From positions 434,001-498,000 of the forward strand of contig NZ_SNXU01000001.1 in the NCBI RefSeq assembly GCF_004362515.1: 64,000 nucleotides of DNA, in the 5' to 3' direction. The notes under the pieces were generated by a model, which made no database searches, was not told the origin of the DNA, and saw nothing but the letters and a program-made list of their open reading frames with translations. Positions 33,097-40,575 of this stretch are shown in pieces; position 1 is the stretch's first letter; every line of letters begins with the position of its first letter. Both the position numbers and the translations under genes were made by a program. Origin of the DNA: Actinokineospora alba. GTDB lineage: Bacteria; Actinomycetota; Actinomycetes; Mycobacteriales; Pseudonocardiaceae.

Positions 33097-33237
33097 TCAG
33101 GCGGCCAGCCGGTCGGCGACCGGGTATGCCGTGGGCCGCGCATCCGCCGTGACCGTGGCGGGCGGCGCCATCTCGAGTCGGTCGCGCGCCACCACGATTT
33201 CCACCGGATCGAATGAGTGAACGATGAAATTCCGCAT
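33097..33237 (-). CDS. Candidate small protein, 46 residues, upstream of mtnA
   Basis: Short frame starting at ATG 33237 and ending 25 bases before mtnA. It begins MRNFIVHSFDPVEIVV and ends PVADRLAA. Codon third positions in its second half are strongly G/C, as in real genes here, but no ribosome binding site is clear and no family is recognised. It could be a leader peptide of the mtn operon, a small partner protein, or chance. Divergent promoter sequence for the mtn operon and for the FemAB-like gene must lie between 33238 and 33504. Confidence 0.4.
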   Translation of the reverse strand: MRNFIVHSFDPVEIVVARDRLEMAPPATVTADARPTAYPVADRLAA

Positions 33238-33504
33238 ACATATCGGTGGCCGCGATGGGGACGACGAACGGGAACGACCACAACAATCCGCGTGCGGTGC
33301 TCGACATTCTCGTCTCCGATGATTCGCGCTGGCAGATGCCGGTGTGGGGCATCGGGTTCCAGCATCGCCACCGCCTCGGGCCGGGGCATCCTCTGGATTG
33401 CCGCTCGACTTCTCCGAAAATGCGCATTCCATTTACTGGCCTGCCCACGGGTCGGCGGCGGCGTTATCGTCGAAGTCGAGTCCAGGCCAACCCAGGGAGT
33501 CCCG

Positions 33505-34521
33505 ATGACCCTCGCCCCGGACATCCGCCGTCACACCGTCTTCGACACCGACGAATGGCTGGATGCGTGGAGCAAGTCGACCATCGAACAACAGCGGGTC
33601 CTGCACCCTGGCGCCCCGGGGCGCTATCTGCTGGAGTCCTCGCCGTTCTGGCTTGGCTATGAGGTCGAGGCCGGGTTACCGCCCACGTGGGATCGGCCGT
33701 TGCTCACCGTCGGCTCGGTCTACTCGGTGTACGGGCCGACGTTCCTCACGCCCGATCCCGCCGCGGTCGCCGACCTCGTCGACGACGCCCGGGCCCAGGC
33801 GGCCGAACTCGACACCGCGGGCGCCATGGTGTTCAACCTGCCCGACGCCGACGCCCGCAAGTGGGCCGCGGTGCGCGAACCGGACGCGGTGATCCGCCTG
33901 GACATGTCGTACTACCGGGTGCCCGGTGTCGGCAAGGACCCGGTGATGGGCGACACCAAGCAGCACCCGCGCAGCGAGTGGCGCAGGCGGTGGCGGCGGG
34001 CGACCGAGAAGGGCGTCAAGCTCGTCGAGGAGTTCGCGCCGACCGCCGCGGACATCGACCGCGTCGTGGAGCTGACCAACGGTTCCGCGGTCAAGCACGG
34101 CTGGCCCGCGCTCTACGACCACGCCACCATCGCCGCCGTGCTCACCGTGCCCGGGGCCCGGCTGATCCAGGCCGAGTGGGAGGGCGTCGTCATCGGCGCG
34201 TTCGTGGCCATCGAGCACGACAGCTTGCTGTACCTGTGGGCGGGCGGCACCGACCACACCGTCTACCACCTGGTCAGCCCGTACCCGTTCATGCTCTACG
34301 AGCTGTTGGCCCAGGGGGTCGAGCGCGGCTGGCAGAAGCTGGAGTTCGGCCGGGGCAACGACGACTTCAAGGTCCGCCACGGTTTCGACGGGGTCGGGCT
34401 GTGGTCGCTGTGGTACGCGGCCCGGCCGGAGCAGGTGGCCCTCTACCGGCCGCGGCTGGACGCCCTGCACCGTTCCTGCGTCACCGCGCAGGGTCACCCC
34501 GACCAGGAGCCGATCTTGTGA
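33505..34521 (+). CDS. FemAB-like GNAT-fold aminoacyl/acyl transferase
   Basis: Protein of 338 residues resembling FemAB/BioF2-type double-GNAT transferases. An N-terminal GNAT-like half is followed by a conserved-looking second half with SEWRRRWRRATEKGVKLVEE, GAFVAIEHDSLLYLWAGGTD and the FGRGNDDFKVRHGFD ending typical of the group. Members move amino acids from aminoacyl-tRNA, or acyl groups, to an amine. In this cluster it may add an amino acid to the product or protect the cell; this is inference. ATG at 33505 follows GGGAG. Codon 58 is a rare TTA. Its stop overlaps the exporter start by four bases, so the two are coupled. Confidence 0.82.
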   Translation: MTLAPDIRRHTVFDTDEWLDAWSKSTIEQQRVLHPGAPGRYLLESSPFWLGYEVEAGLPPTWDRPLLTVGSVYSVYGPTFLTPDPAAVADLVDDARAQAAELDTAGAMVFNLPDADARKWAAVREPDAVIRLDMSYYRVPGVGKDPVMGDTKQHPRSEWRRRWRRATEKGVKLVEEFAPTAADIDRVVELTNGSAVKHGWPALYDHATIAAVLTVPGARLIQAEWEGVVIGAFVAIEHDSLLYLWAGGTDHTVYHLVSPYPFMLYELLAQGVERGWQKLEFGRGNDDFKVRHGFDGVGLWSLWYAARPEQVALYRPRLDALHRSCVTAQGHPDQEPIL

Positions 34522-35759
34522 CGACGGGCATCCGCGCGAAGGTCGCCGCGCTGCTGCTGAGCGCGGCGATGATGAACGTCGCCTACACCGTGCTGATCCC
34601 GCTCGTCCCGACCCTCAGCGAGCGGTTCCACCTCTCGCCGTTCGAGATCGCGGCGGCGTTCGGCGGCTTCGCGCTCGCCAAGGCGCTCGCGCAGCCGCTG
34701 GGCGGCATCCTGGTCGACCGCGTGGCCAACCCGGCACTGCTGGGCTTCCTCGGTCTCGGGATCACCGCGGGCAGCATCGCGGGCCTCGCCTTCGCGGGCG
34801 CGGGCTGGCAGATCCTGGCCTGGCGGCTGGCCTGGGGCGTCGCCGAAGGCCTCACGATGCCCGCGCTCTACCGCCTGGCCAGCGCCCTCGGCAGCGAATC
34901 CGAGTACGGCACGTCCAAGGTCATGGGCTGGTTCGGCGCGGCGTGCGCGGGCGGCATGGTCGTCGGGCCGCTGCTCGTCGGCGCGCTGTACCCGTTCCTC
35001 GGCTTCACCGGCGTGTTCCTGACCGGTGCCGCGGTCACCGCCGGGGGCGGGGTGCTGCTGCTGAGCATGCGCCACTCGCTGAACACGCTGCAGGAGTCCG
35101 AAAGCGACACTGGGCACGACAAGGCGGCCACCGGCGCGACGATGCGACTGGTCGCGGTCCTGGTCGGTCTGTTCGCTGTGGTCGACCTGGTGAACAACGC
35201 GGTGTTCGCCGCGATGGAGCCGGTGCTCCCGCTGCACCTCGACCAGGTGACCGGCGACGGTGTCGCGTTCACCTCGGTGATCTTCAGCATCGGCCTGGCG
35301 GTGTTCATGGTGGGCACCATGGCGTCGTCGCGGATCGTCGAACGCAAGCCGCTCCTGGTGGTCGCGGGCTTGTCGTTCGGCGTGGAGACCGTCGGGCTGG
35401 CCGTTCTCGGTCTCACCGACGGAATTGTCGCGCTGTGCGCCGGGTTCCTGCTGTTCATGGCCGCCCAGCCGGTGCTGTACATGGTGGCGCGACAAGGGGT
35501 CAACCTGGTCCCGCGCCACCAGCTGGGTCGCGCGTTCGGCGCGTTCGGGCTGGTATCGGACATCGGCTTCATCGTCGGGCCGCTGATCGGGGCACTGGTC
35601 TACGGCTGGACCGGGTCCGGGGTGTTCCTCGCGCTGGCCGCGGTGACGGCGGTGACCGGTGTGGCGCTCTTCGCCGCCCGCGCCATGCCCGACCGGCTCG
35701 TGGCAGGCATCTACCAGCCCGCGCCGGTCGAACCGCGCGACGCCACACCCGCGCCCTGA
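34518..35759 (+). CDS. MFS transporter, 12-TM drug exporter type
   Basis: Membrane protein of 413 residues with about 12 hydrophobic segments. Features are an N-terminal first helix (VAALLLSAAMMNVAYTVLIPL), a GGILVDRVANPALLGF loop corresponding to motif A, and a long central loop after helix 6. It resembles multidrug MFS exporters. The GTG start at 34518 overlaps the FemAB-like stop and follows AGGAG. Coupled translation with the transferase suggests that the two act on the same compound, for example modification then export. It is the second exporter of the cluster. Confidence 0.88.
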   Translation: MTTGIRAKVAALLLSAAMMNVAYTVLIPLVPTLSERFHLSPFEIAAAFGGFALAKALAQPLGGILVDRVANPALLGFLGLGITAGSIAGLAFAGAGWQILAWRLAWGVAEGLTMPALYRLASALGSESEYGTSKVMGWFGAACAGGMVVGPLLVGALYPFLGFTGVFLTGAAVTAGGGVLLLSMRHSLNTLQESESDTGHDKAATGATMRLVAVLVGLFAVVDLVNNAVFAAMEPVLPLHLDQVTGDGVAFTSVIFSIGLAVFMVGTMASSRIVERKPLLVVAGLSFGVETVGLAVLGLTDGIVALCAGFLLFMAAQPVLYMVARQGVNLVPRHQLGRAFGAFGLVSDIGFIVGPLIGALVYGWTGSGVFLALAAVTAVTGVALFAARAMPDRLVAGIYQPAPVEPRDATPAP

Positions 35760-36059
35760 GGCGTTTCGGGTTCGTTCGCTACCCCAGCACTTGACACAGG
35801 CCCGTCGGCGACCCGCCAGGGACACCGCGATCGGCGCCTCGACAGCGTGCGTCTGGCCCACACCGTCGGCACACCGAGTTCCTCCCCGAGCAGGGCACGC
35901 GCATCCATTCGCCGTAGCCCACAGTCCGCAGTCCATTGTCGACTGTCCACTGCGGGGCTCGCCTTCCTCAACGGACGCAGACCATCCCTATCACCCACAG
36001 GACTTCCGTCGCACCAGCCGCACCGACACTGCCCCTGACCACACACGTACGCACACAAA

Positions 36060-36096
36060 ACCGCGCGGGCCAGACAGTGTGTCTGGCCCGCGCGGT
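36060..36096. terminator. Bidirectional terminator, 16-bp stem
   Basis: Perfect 16-base inverted repeat (36060-36075 with 36081-36096) and 5-base loop between the convergent exporter and acyltransferase genes. The rest of the 35760-36106 gap holds no gene that I can see. Confidence 0.85.
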
Positions 36097-36106
36097 CGGT
36101 GGGTGT

Positions 36107-37315
36107 TCAGGAGGCGAGGCGGTCACCGCTGGGCGGATCGGCCGAAATGGACGCGGCGGGCACTGAGGCCAGCCGTGGTGCGCGACGCGAACTGGCGAAG
36201 CGGCGCATGATCGGGCGTTCGACGCACGTGTACAGCACCGTCGCGGCCAGGAGCGCGCCCGCGAACAGCAGCGCGAGCACGGCCAGCGCGACCGGTGTGC
36301 TCCAGGTGTTGGTCTGCCCGAGCAGCCGGTGACCGTAGTCCAGGACCAGCTGGTGGACCATGTAGAAGGCGAACGAGATGTCGCCGAGCCAGACCATGAA
36401 CCGGCTCGACAGCCAGCTGCCTTCCTTCGCCGCGTCCACCTTCGCGCCCGCGACGATGATCAGGCCGAGCGGCACGACCATCGTGGCCGCGACCCGGTAC
36501 GGGCCGGAGAACAGCGGCGTGAGCGCGTAGGCGGCCACCGCGAGCGCCACCGCGCCGCCGAAGCTGAGCGGGATCGTCCGGCCGGTGATGACGATCCGGG
36601 CGATGAAGATGCCGAACACGAACTCCAGCATCCGCACCGGCGGGAACGAGGCGACGAACCACTGCTCGAACAGGGTCAGGCCGGTCGGCATCATCGTGCC
36701 ACCGGCAAGCGCCTGCGCCTCGGGCAGCACGGTGGCCAGCGACGGGACGAGGAAGATCGCCAGCACGACCACGCCGGTCCAGGCCCAGAGCCGCTCGGGG
36801 CGGATCCGCTTGATGCCGAAGTACAGCGCCGGGAACGCGAGGTAGAACAGCAGCTCGCAGGACAGCGACCAGGACACCACGTTGCCGCTGTAGAGCACCG
36901 ACAGATCAGGGAACCATGCCTGGATCAGCAGCAGGTTGTACCACCAGGTGCCCTTGGCGGCGGCGCCCGTGACCGCGATCAGCAGGACGAAGGCGATGAC
37001 GGCGGTCACCAGGTGGTTGGGGAAGATCTTGAACAGCCGACGCCGGTAGAACTTCCGCACCGTGTCCGCGGAACGCACCGACCAGGTCAGGACAAATCCA
37101 CTGAGGATGAAGAAGAACGAGACGCCGGTCCAGCCGCCCCCGCCCACGACCGCGCCGAGCGTCTCCGTCGCACCGGGCGAGGCGAACAGCCCGGCGTACA
37201 GGACCCCGTGGAACAGGAAGACCATCAGCGCGGCGATGAACCGCAGTCCCGTCAGTGATGGCAGGCGAGACCCCGTGATGTCCGCCCGCGCGGGTAACTC
37301 TGTTGAATGAGGCAT
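36107..37315 (-). CDS. Membrane acyltransferase, family 3 (OafA/NodX-like)
   Basis: Integral membrane protein of 402 residues with about ten hydrophobic segments. The N-terminal RLPSLTGLRFIAALMVFLFHG is the hallmark start of acyltransferase family 3, with the His in helix 1 and the later FFILSGFVLTWS and FYRRRLFKIFPNH segments. These enzymes O-acylate sugars, macrolides or cell-surface glycans at the membrane. A product-decorating or self-protection role is possible. The ATG at 37315 follows GGAGGG; the 42 codons open upstream are not coding. Codon 7 is a rare TTA. Confidence 0.88.
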   Translation of the reverse strand: MPHSTELPARADITGSRLPSLTGLRFIAALMVFLFHGVLYAGLFASPGATETLGAVVGGGGWTGVSFFFILSGFVLTWSVRSADTVRKFYRRRLFKIFPNHLVTAVIAFVLLIAVTGAAAKGTWWYNLLLIQAWFPDLSVLYSGNVVSWSLSCELLFYLAFPALYFGIKRIRPERLWAWTGVVVLAIFLVPSLATVLPEAQALAGGTMMPTGLTLFEQWFVASFPPVRMLEFVFGIFIARIVITGRTIPLSFGGAVALAVAAYALTPLFSGPYRVAATMVVPLGLIIVAGAKVDAAKEGSWLSSRFMVWLGDISFAFYMVHQLVLDYGHRLLGQTNTWSTPVALAVLALLFAGALLAATVLYTCVERPIMRRFASSRRAPRLASVPAASISADPPSGDRLAS

Positions 37316-37442
37316 AGGTCGCCCTCCGCTTTGGTCGGCCCCACAGTGTCGAACACGACCATGGCCGTTCCCGGTAGCACCCGCATCCTCGTCCTTGCGG
37401 AAGTCCGTCCGGCCCAAAAGGACAGTCGTCGAAGGACGCACA

Positions 37443-37485
37443 AAGCAGCGGCGCCTCCCGGGTTCTCCGGGAGGCGCCGCTGCTT
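37443..37485. terminator. Intrinsic terminator, 19-bp stem
   Basis: Perfect 19-base inverted repeat (37443-37461 with 37467-37485) and 5-base loop, 16 bases past the stop of the leftward RibD-type gene; it insulates it from the acyltransferase gene. Confidence 0.85.
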
Positions 37486-37500
37486 GTCGTGTGCGACTGG

Positions 37501-38037
37501 CTACTCGTCAACCGACAGCGGCTCGTACTTCTGCAGGATGACGCCGGTGTGCAGCACGTGGGCGGCCTTGAGCTTCATCCGCACGTGGCCGAGGCCGTGG
37601 AACGGCCGCACCGGCTCGCTCCAGACGATCGGGTGCACCCAGAAGTGGATCTCGTCCGCGAGACCGTGCTTGACCAGGTTGAAGGCCAGTTCACCGCAGC
37701 CGTAGCTCAGCAGGTTGCCGGTGTGCTCGGCCTTGAGCCTGCGCACCTCGTCGACGAAGTCGCCCTTGATGAGCGACGCGTTCCAGTCGAGCGGCTCGGT
37801 CAGCGTCGTCGAGGCGATGTACTTCGGCATGCTGTTCACCCGCTCGGAGAACGGGTCGGTGAGCGGCTTCCAATACGGGGCGATGGTCTCGAACGTCTTG
37901 CGCCCGAGCAGCATCGCGTCCCCGAGCACGAGATCGTCGGCGTCGGCGCCGTCCTGGCCGCCTCCTTGATGCCATCCCATCTCCGGACCGATGCTGCCAT
38001 CGGCCGTCGTCTGAAACGTGATGATTACCTTGCCCAT
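37501..38037 (-). CDS. RibD C-terminal/dihydrofolate-reductase-like reductase
   Basis: Protein of 178 residues in the RibD C-terminal family. Landmarks are GKVIITFQTTADGSIGPEMGW at the N-terminus, MLLGRKTFETIAPYW, and the YGCGELAFNLVKHGL segment where NADPH binds in the family. It may reduce a pathway intermediate, but single genes of this type are common in actinomycete chromosomes. ATG at 38037 with GAGG upstream. It is divergent from the SDR gene, with 216 bases of promoter region between, and has a strong terminator behind it. Confidence 0.84.
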   Translation of the reverse strand: MGKVIITFQTTADGSIGPEMGWHQGGGQDGADADDLVLGDAMLLGRKTFETIAPYWKPLTDPFSERVNSMPKYIASTTLTEPLDWNASLIKGDFVDEVRRLKAEHTGNLLSYGCGELAFNLVKHGLADEIHFWVHPIVWSEPVRPFHGLGHVRMKLKAAHVLHTGVILQKYEPLSVDE

Positions 38038-38253
38038 CAGACTTGCCTCTTCCCTTTCGTCGGGCACTGTTCGTGCGTAAGACTCGGGCCCGGTGTCGAC
38101 GCGCGGTGTCACCCGCACGATGGTCCACCGGTCGATTGTCCTCGCCCCGAACGGATTCGACATCTTCCAAAGTGCGCACCGCGGTGCGGCGGCCTCTGAT
38201 CCGCCGCAACGCCGGAGATGCCGCGTGCCGGGCACGGATGTCAGGCTTGCCGC

Positions 38254-39009
38254 ATGTCTGAATTCGACGGCAAAACCGTTCTCATTACCGGCGGTGGGAG
38301 CGGAATCGGCTTTGCCACCGCGCGACGATTAGTGGACGCGGGCTGCAATGTCGTGATCGCCGGCCGCCGCGTCGATCGGATCGACGCCGCGGCGAAGGAG
38401 CTCGATCCCGACGGTGACCGGGTCCTCGCCGTGGCCACCGACGTGGCCCGCACGGAAGACCTCGACGAATTGATCGACCGGATCCGACAGCGATACGGCA
38501 GGCTGGACGGCGTTTTCGCCAATGCCGGTATTTCGTTCAACTCACTGAGCGCCGATGTCAGCGAAGCCGATTTCGACCGGGTCGTCGGCACCAATTTCAA
38601 GGGCGCGTTCTTCACCATCCAGAAAGCGGTGACCCTGTTCGACGAGGGCGGCGCCATCGTGGTCAACGGCACCTGCCTGGCGCACCGCGGCATGGGCCCG
38701 GCGTCGGTGTACGCCGCGACGAAGGCCGCCGTGACCAACCTGACCCGTTCGCTCGCCGCCGACCTGGCGGGCCGAGGCATCCGGGTCAACGCGGTCAGCC
38801 CCGGGTTCATCGAGACGGACATGCTCGACGAGGTCGCCCCCAACGAGCAGGCACGCGCGGGGATCAGCGGCCTGGTCCCGCTCGGCAGGCTCGGCAAGCC
38901 CGAGGAAGTCGCCGACGCGGTGGCGTTCCTGCTGTCCCGACGCGCTTCCTTCATCACCGGTCAGGACCTCGGTGTCGACGGCGGCATCGTCAGCTCATTC
39001 CCGATGTGA
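38254..39009 (+). CDS. Short-chain dehydrogenase/reductase
   Basis: Classical SDR of 251 residues. The cofactor motif is TGGGSGIG (near residue 11), the structural NAG motif is ANAGIS, and the catalytic Tyr-x-x-x-Lys is in YAATKAA. The C-terminus TGQDLGVDGG is typical. It would oxidise an alcohol or reduce a ketone with NAD(P)(H). No ribosome binding site is clear before the ATG, so a leaderless message is possible. Codon 26 is a rare TTA. The FAD monooxygenase gene follows 44 bases later. Confidence 0.9.
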   Translation: MSEFDGKTVLITGGGSGIGFATARRLVDAGCNVVIAGRRVDRIDAAAKELDPDGDRVLAVATDVARTEDLDELIDRIRQRYGRLDGVFANAGISFNSLSADVSEADFDRVVGTNFKGAFFTIQKAVTLFDEGGAIVVNGTCLAHRGMGPASVYAATKAAVTNLTRSLAADLAGRGIRVNAVSPGFIETDMLDEVAPNEQARAGISGLVPLGRLGKPEEVADAVAFLLSRRASFITGQDLGVDGGIVSSFPM

Positions 39010-39053
39010 GGACGTCCAGGAATGCCAACCACGGATTCAAGGAGGTGACCGCG

Positions 39054-40487
39054 ATGGGCCAGCAGGATGGGACTCGCGCGGTGGTGCTCGGCGGCAGCAT
39101 TGCCGGGTTGTTCGCGGCCAGGGTGCTCGCGGACGCCTACGACGAGGTGCACATCGTGGACCGCGACAAGCTCGTCGGCGTCAAGGGGGTGCGGCGGTTC
39201 TGCCCGCAGAGCCACCAGGCCAACGGCCTGCTCGCCCGTGGCGTGCAGGTGATGGAGGAGCTCTTCCCCGGGCTCACCCAGGAGATGCTCGACTACGGCG
39301 TCCCGACCGGTGACCTGTCCGGCAGCTGCCGCTGGTACGCCCGGGGCAACCGGCTCAAGCAGCAGCACGCCGGACTGCAGACCCTCGGCGTGGTGCGGCC
39401 CCTGTTCGAGTGGTTCATCCGCGAGCGGGTGCAGCAGCTCCCCAACGTGGTCTTCATCGAGGAGCACGACATCCTCGGCCTCACCACGACGGCCGACAAG
39501 AGCCGGGTCACCGGGGCACGGGTGCAGAAGCGCGGCACCGACACCGCCACGGTCATCGATGCCGACCTGGTCATCGACGCCACCGGTCGCGGCTCGCGAA
39601 CCCCGGTCTGGCTTGAGGAACTCGGCTACGAGAAGCCGTTCGAGGAGCGCAAGAAGATCGACCTGGGCTACGTGACGCAGCACTTCCGCCTGCGCCCCGG
39701 CGCCAACGGGTTCGTCAACGACGTGGCGATCAACCAGATCGCGAACGCCGACGTGCCCCGCGGCAACGTCTTCTTCCTCGTCGAGGACGGCAAGGTGGAG
39801 CTGACCACCTACGGCATCCTCGGCGACCACCCGCCCACCGACTACGACGGACTCATGGCGTGGCTGAAGTCGCTGCCCGCCAAGGACGTCTACGAGACGC
39901 TGAGCTACGCGGACCCGGTCGACAAGGCGATGCCGTTCAAGTTCCCGACGACGCTTCGCCGCCACTACCACAAGCTGCGCCGCTTCCCCGAGGGCCTGCT
40001 CGTCACCGGCGACGCCGTCACCACGTTCAACCCCGTGTACGCACAGGGAATGAGCGTCGCGGCGCTGTGCGCGCTGGTCCTGCGCCAGCACCTGCACAGC
40101 GGTGCCGCGCCGGTGCCGCAGGACTACTTCCGCGACCAGGCGCTCGACGCCATCGACCAGGCGTGGGAGATGACCAACCAGATCGACCTGAGCCTGCCGG
40201 GGGTCAAGGGCGAGCGCACCTTCAAGATCCGCATGGGCAACTGGTTCCTGAAGCGGGTCCAGATCGCCGCGACCCGTGACGCCGACATCACCGCCGCGTA
40301 CTTCAAGGTCGCGGGCCTCATCGAGAAGCCCGAGTCGATGATGAAGCCGGGCTTCGCACTGAAGGTGCTGTGGAAGTCGCTGTTCGGCCCGTCGAAGGAA
40401 AGCCGGGAGCCGTTCGTGTTCGAGGTGGCTCCAGGCGTCCAGCCCGCCTACGGCGAGTCCGCCGAGCAGCTGCCCAAGGCAGCGTGA
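39054..40487 (+). CDS. FAD-dependent monooxygenase/hydroxylase
   Basis: Flavoprotein of 477 residues of the glutathione-reductase-like hydroxylase group. The N-terminal GGSIAGLFAARVLAD replaces the usual GAGxxG dinucleotide motif, and GDAVTTFNPVYAQGMSVA in the second half is the GD-motif FAD and NADPH region; the catalytic part is otherwise that of PHBH-like or tetracycline-hydroxylase-like enzymes. Single-component aromatic or alicyclic hydroxylation, or epoxidation, is expected. The ATG at 39054 has a near-perfect AAGGAGGTGA site. It is co-directional with the SDR and the molybdopterin enzyme. Confidence 0.87.
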   Translation: MGQQDGTRAVVLGGSIAGLFAARVLADAYDEVHIVDRDKLVGVKGVRRFCPQSHQANGLLARGVQVMEELFPGLTQEMLDYGVPTGDLSGSCRWYARGNRLKQQHAGLQTLGVVRPLFEWFIRERVQQLPNVVFIEEHDILGLTTTADKSRVTGARVQKRGTDTATVIDADLVIDATGRGSRTPVWLEELGYEKPFEERKKIDLGYVTQHFRLRPGANGFVNDVAINQIANADVPRGNVFFLVEDGKVELTTYGILGDHPPTDYDGLMAWLKSLPAKDVYETLSYADPVDKAMPFKFPTTLRRHYHKLRRFPEGLLVTGDAVTTFNPVYAQGMSVAALCALVLRQHLHSGAAPVPQDYFRDQALDAIDQAWEMTNQIDLSLPGVKGERTFKIRMGNWFLKRVQIAATRDADITAAYFKVAGLIEKPESMMKPGFALKVLWKSLFGPSKESREPFVFEVAPGVQPAYGESAEQLPKAA

Positions 40488-40575
40488 CGGCACCCACTGT
40501 CCACATCGGCCACGGGAGTTCCGCCGGGACTCCCGTGGCCGTGCCCTTATGGGCGATCCCACCACAGGAGTGTCG

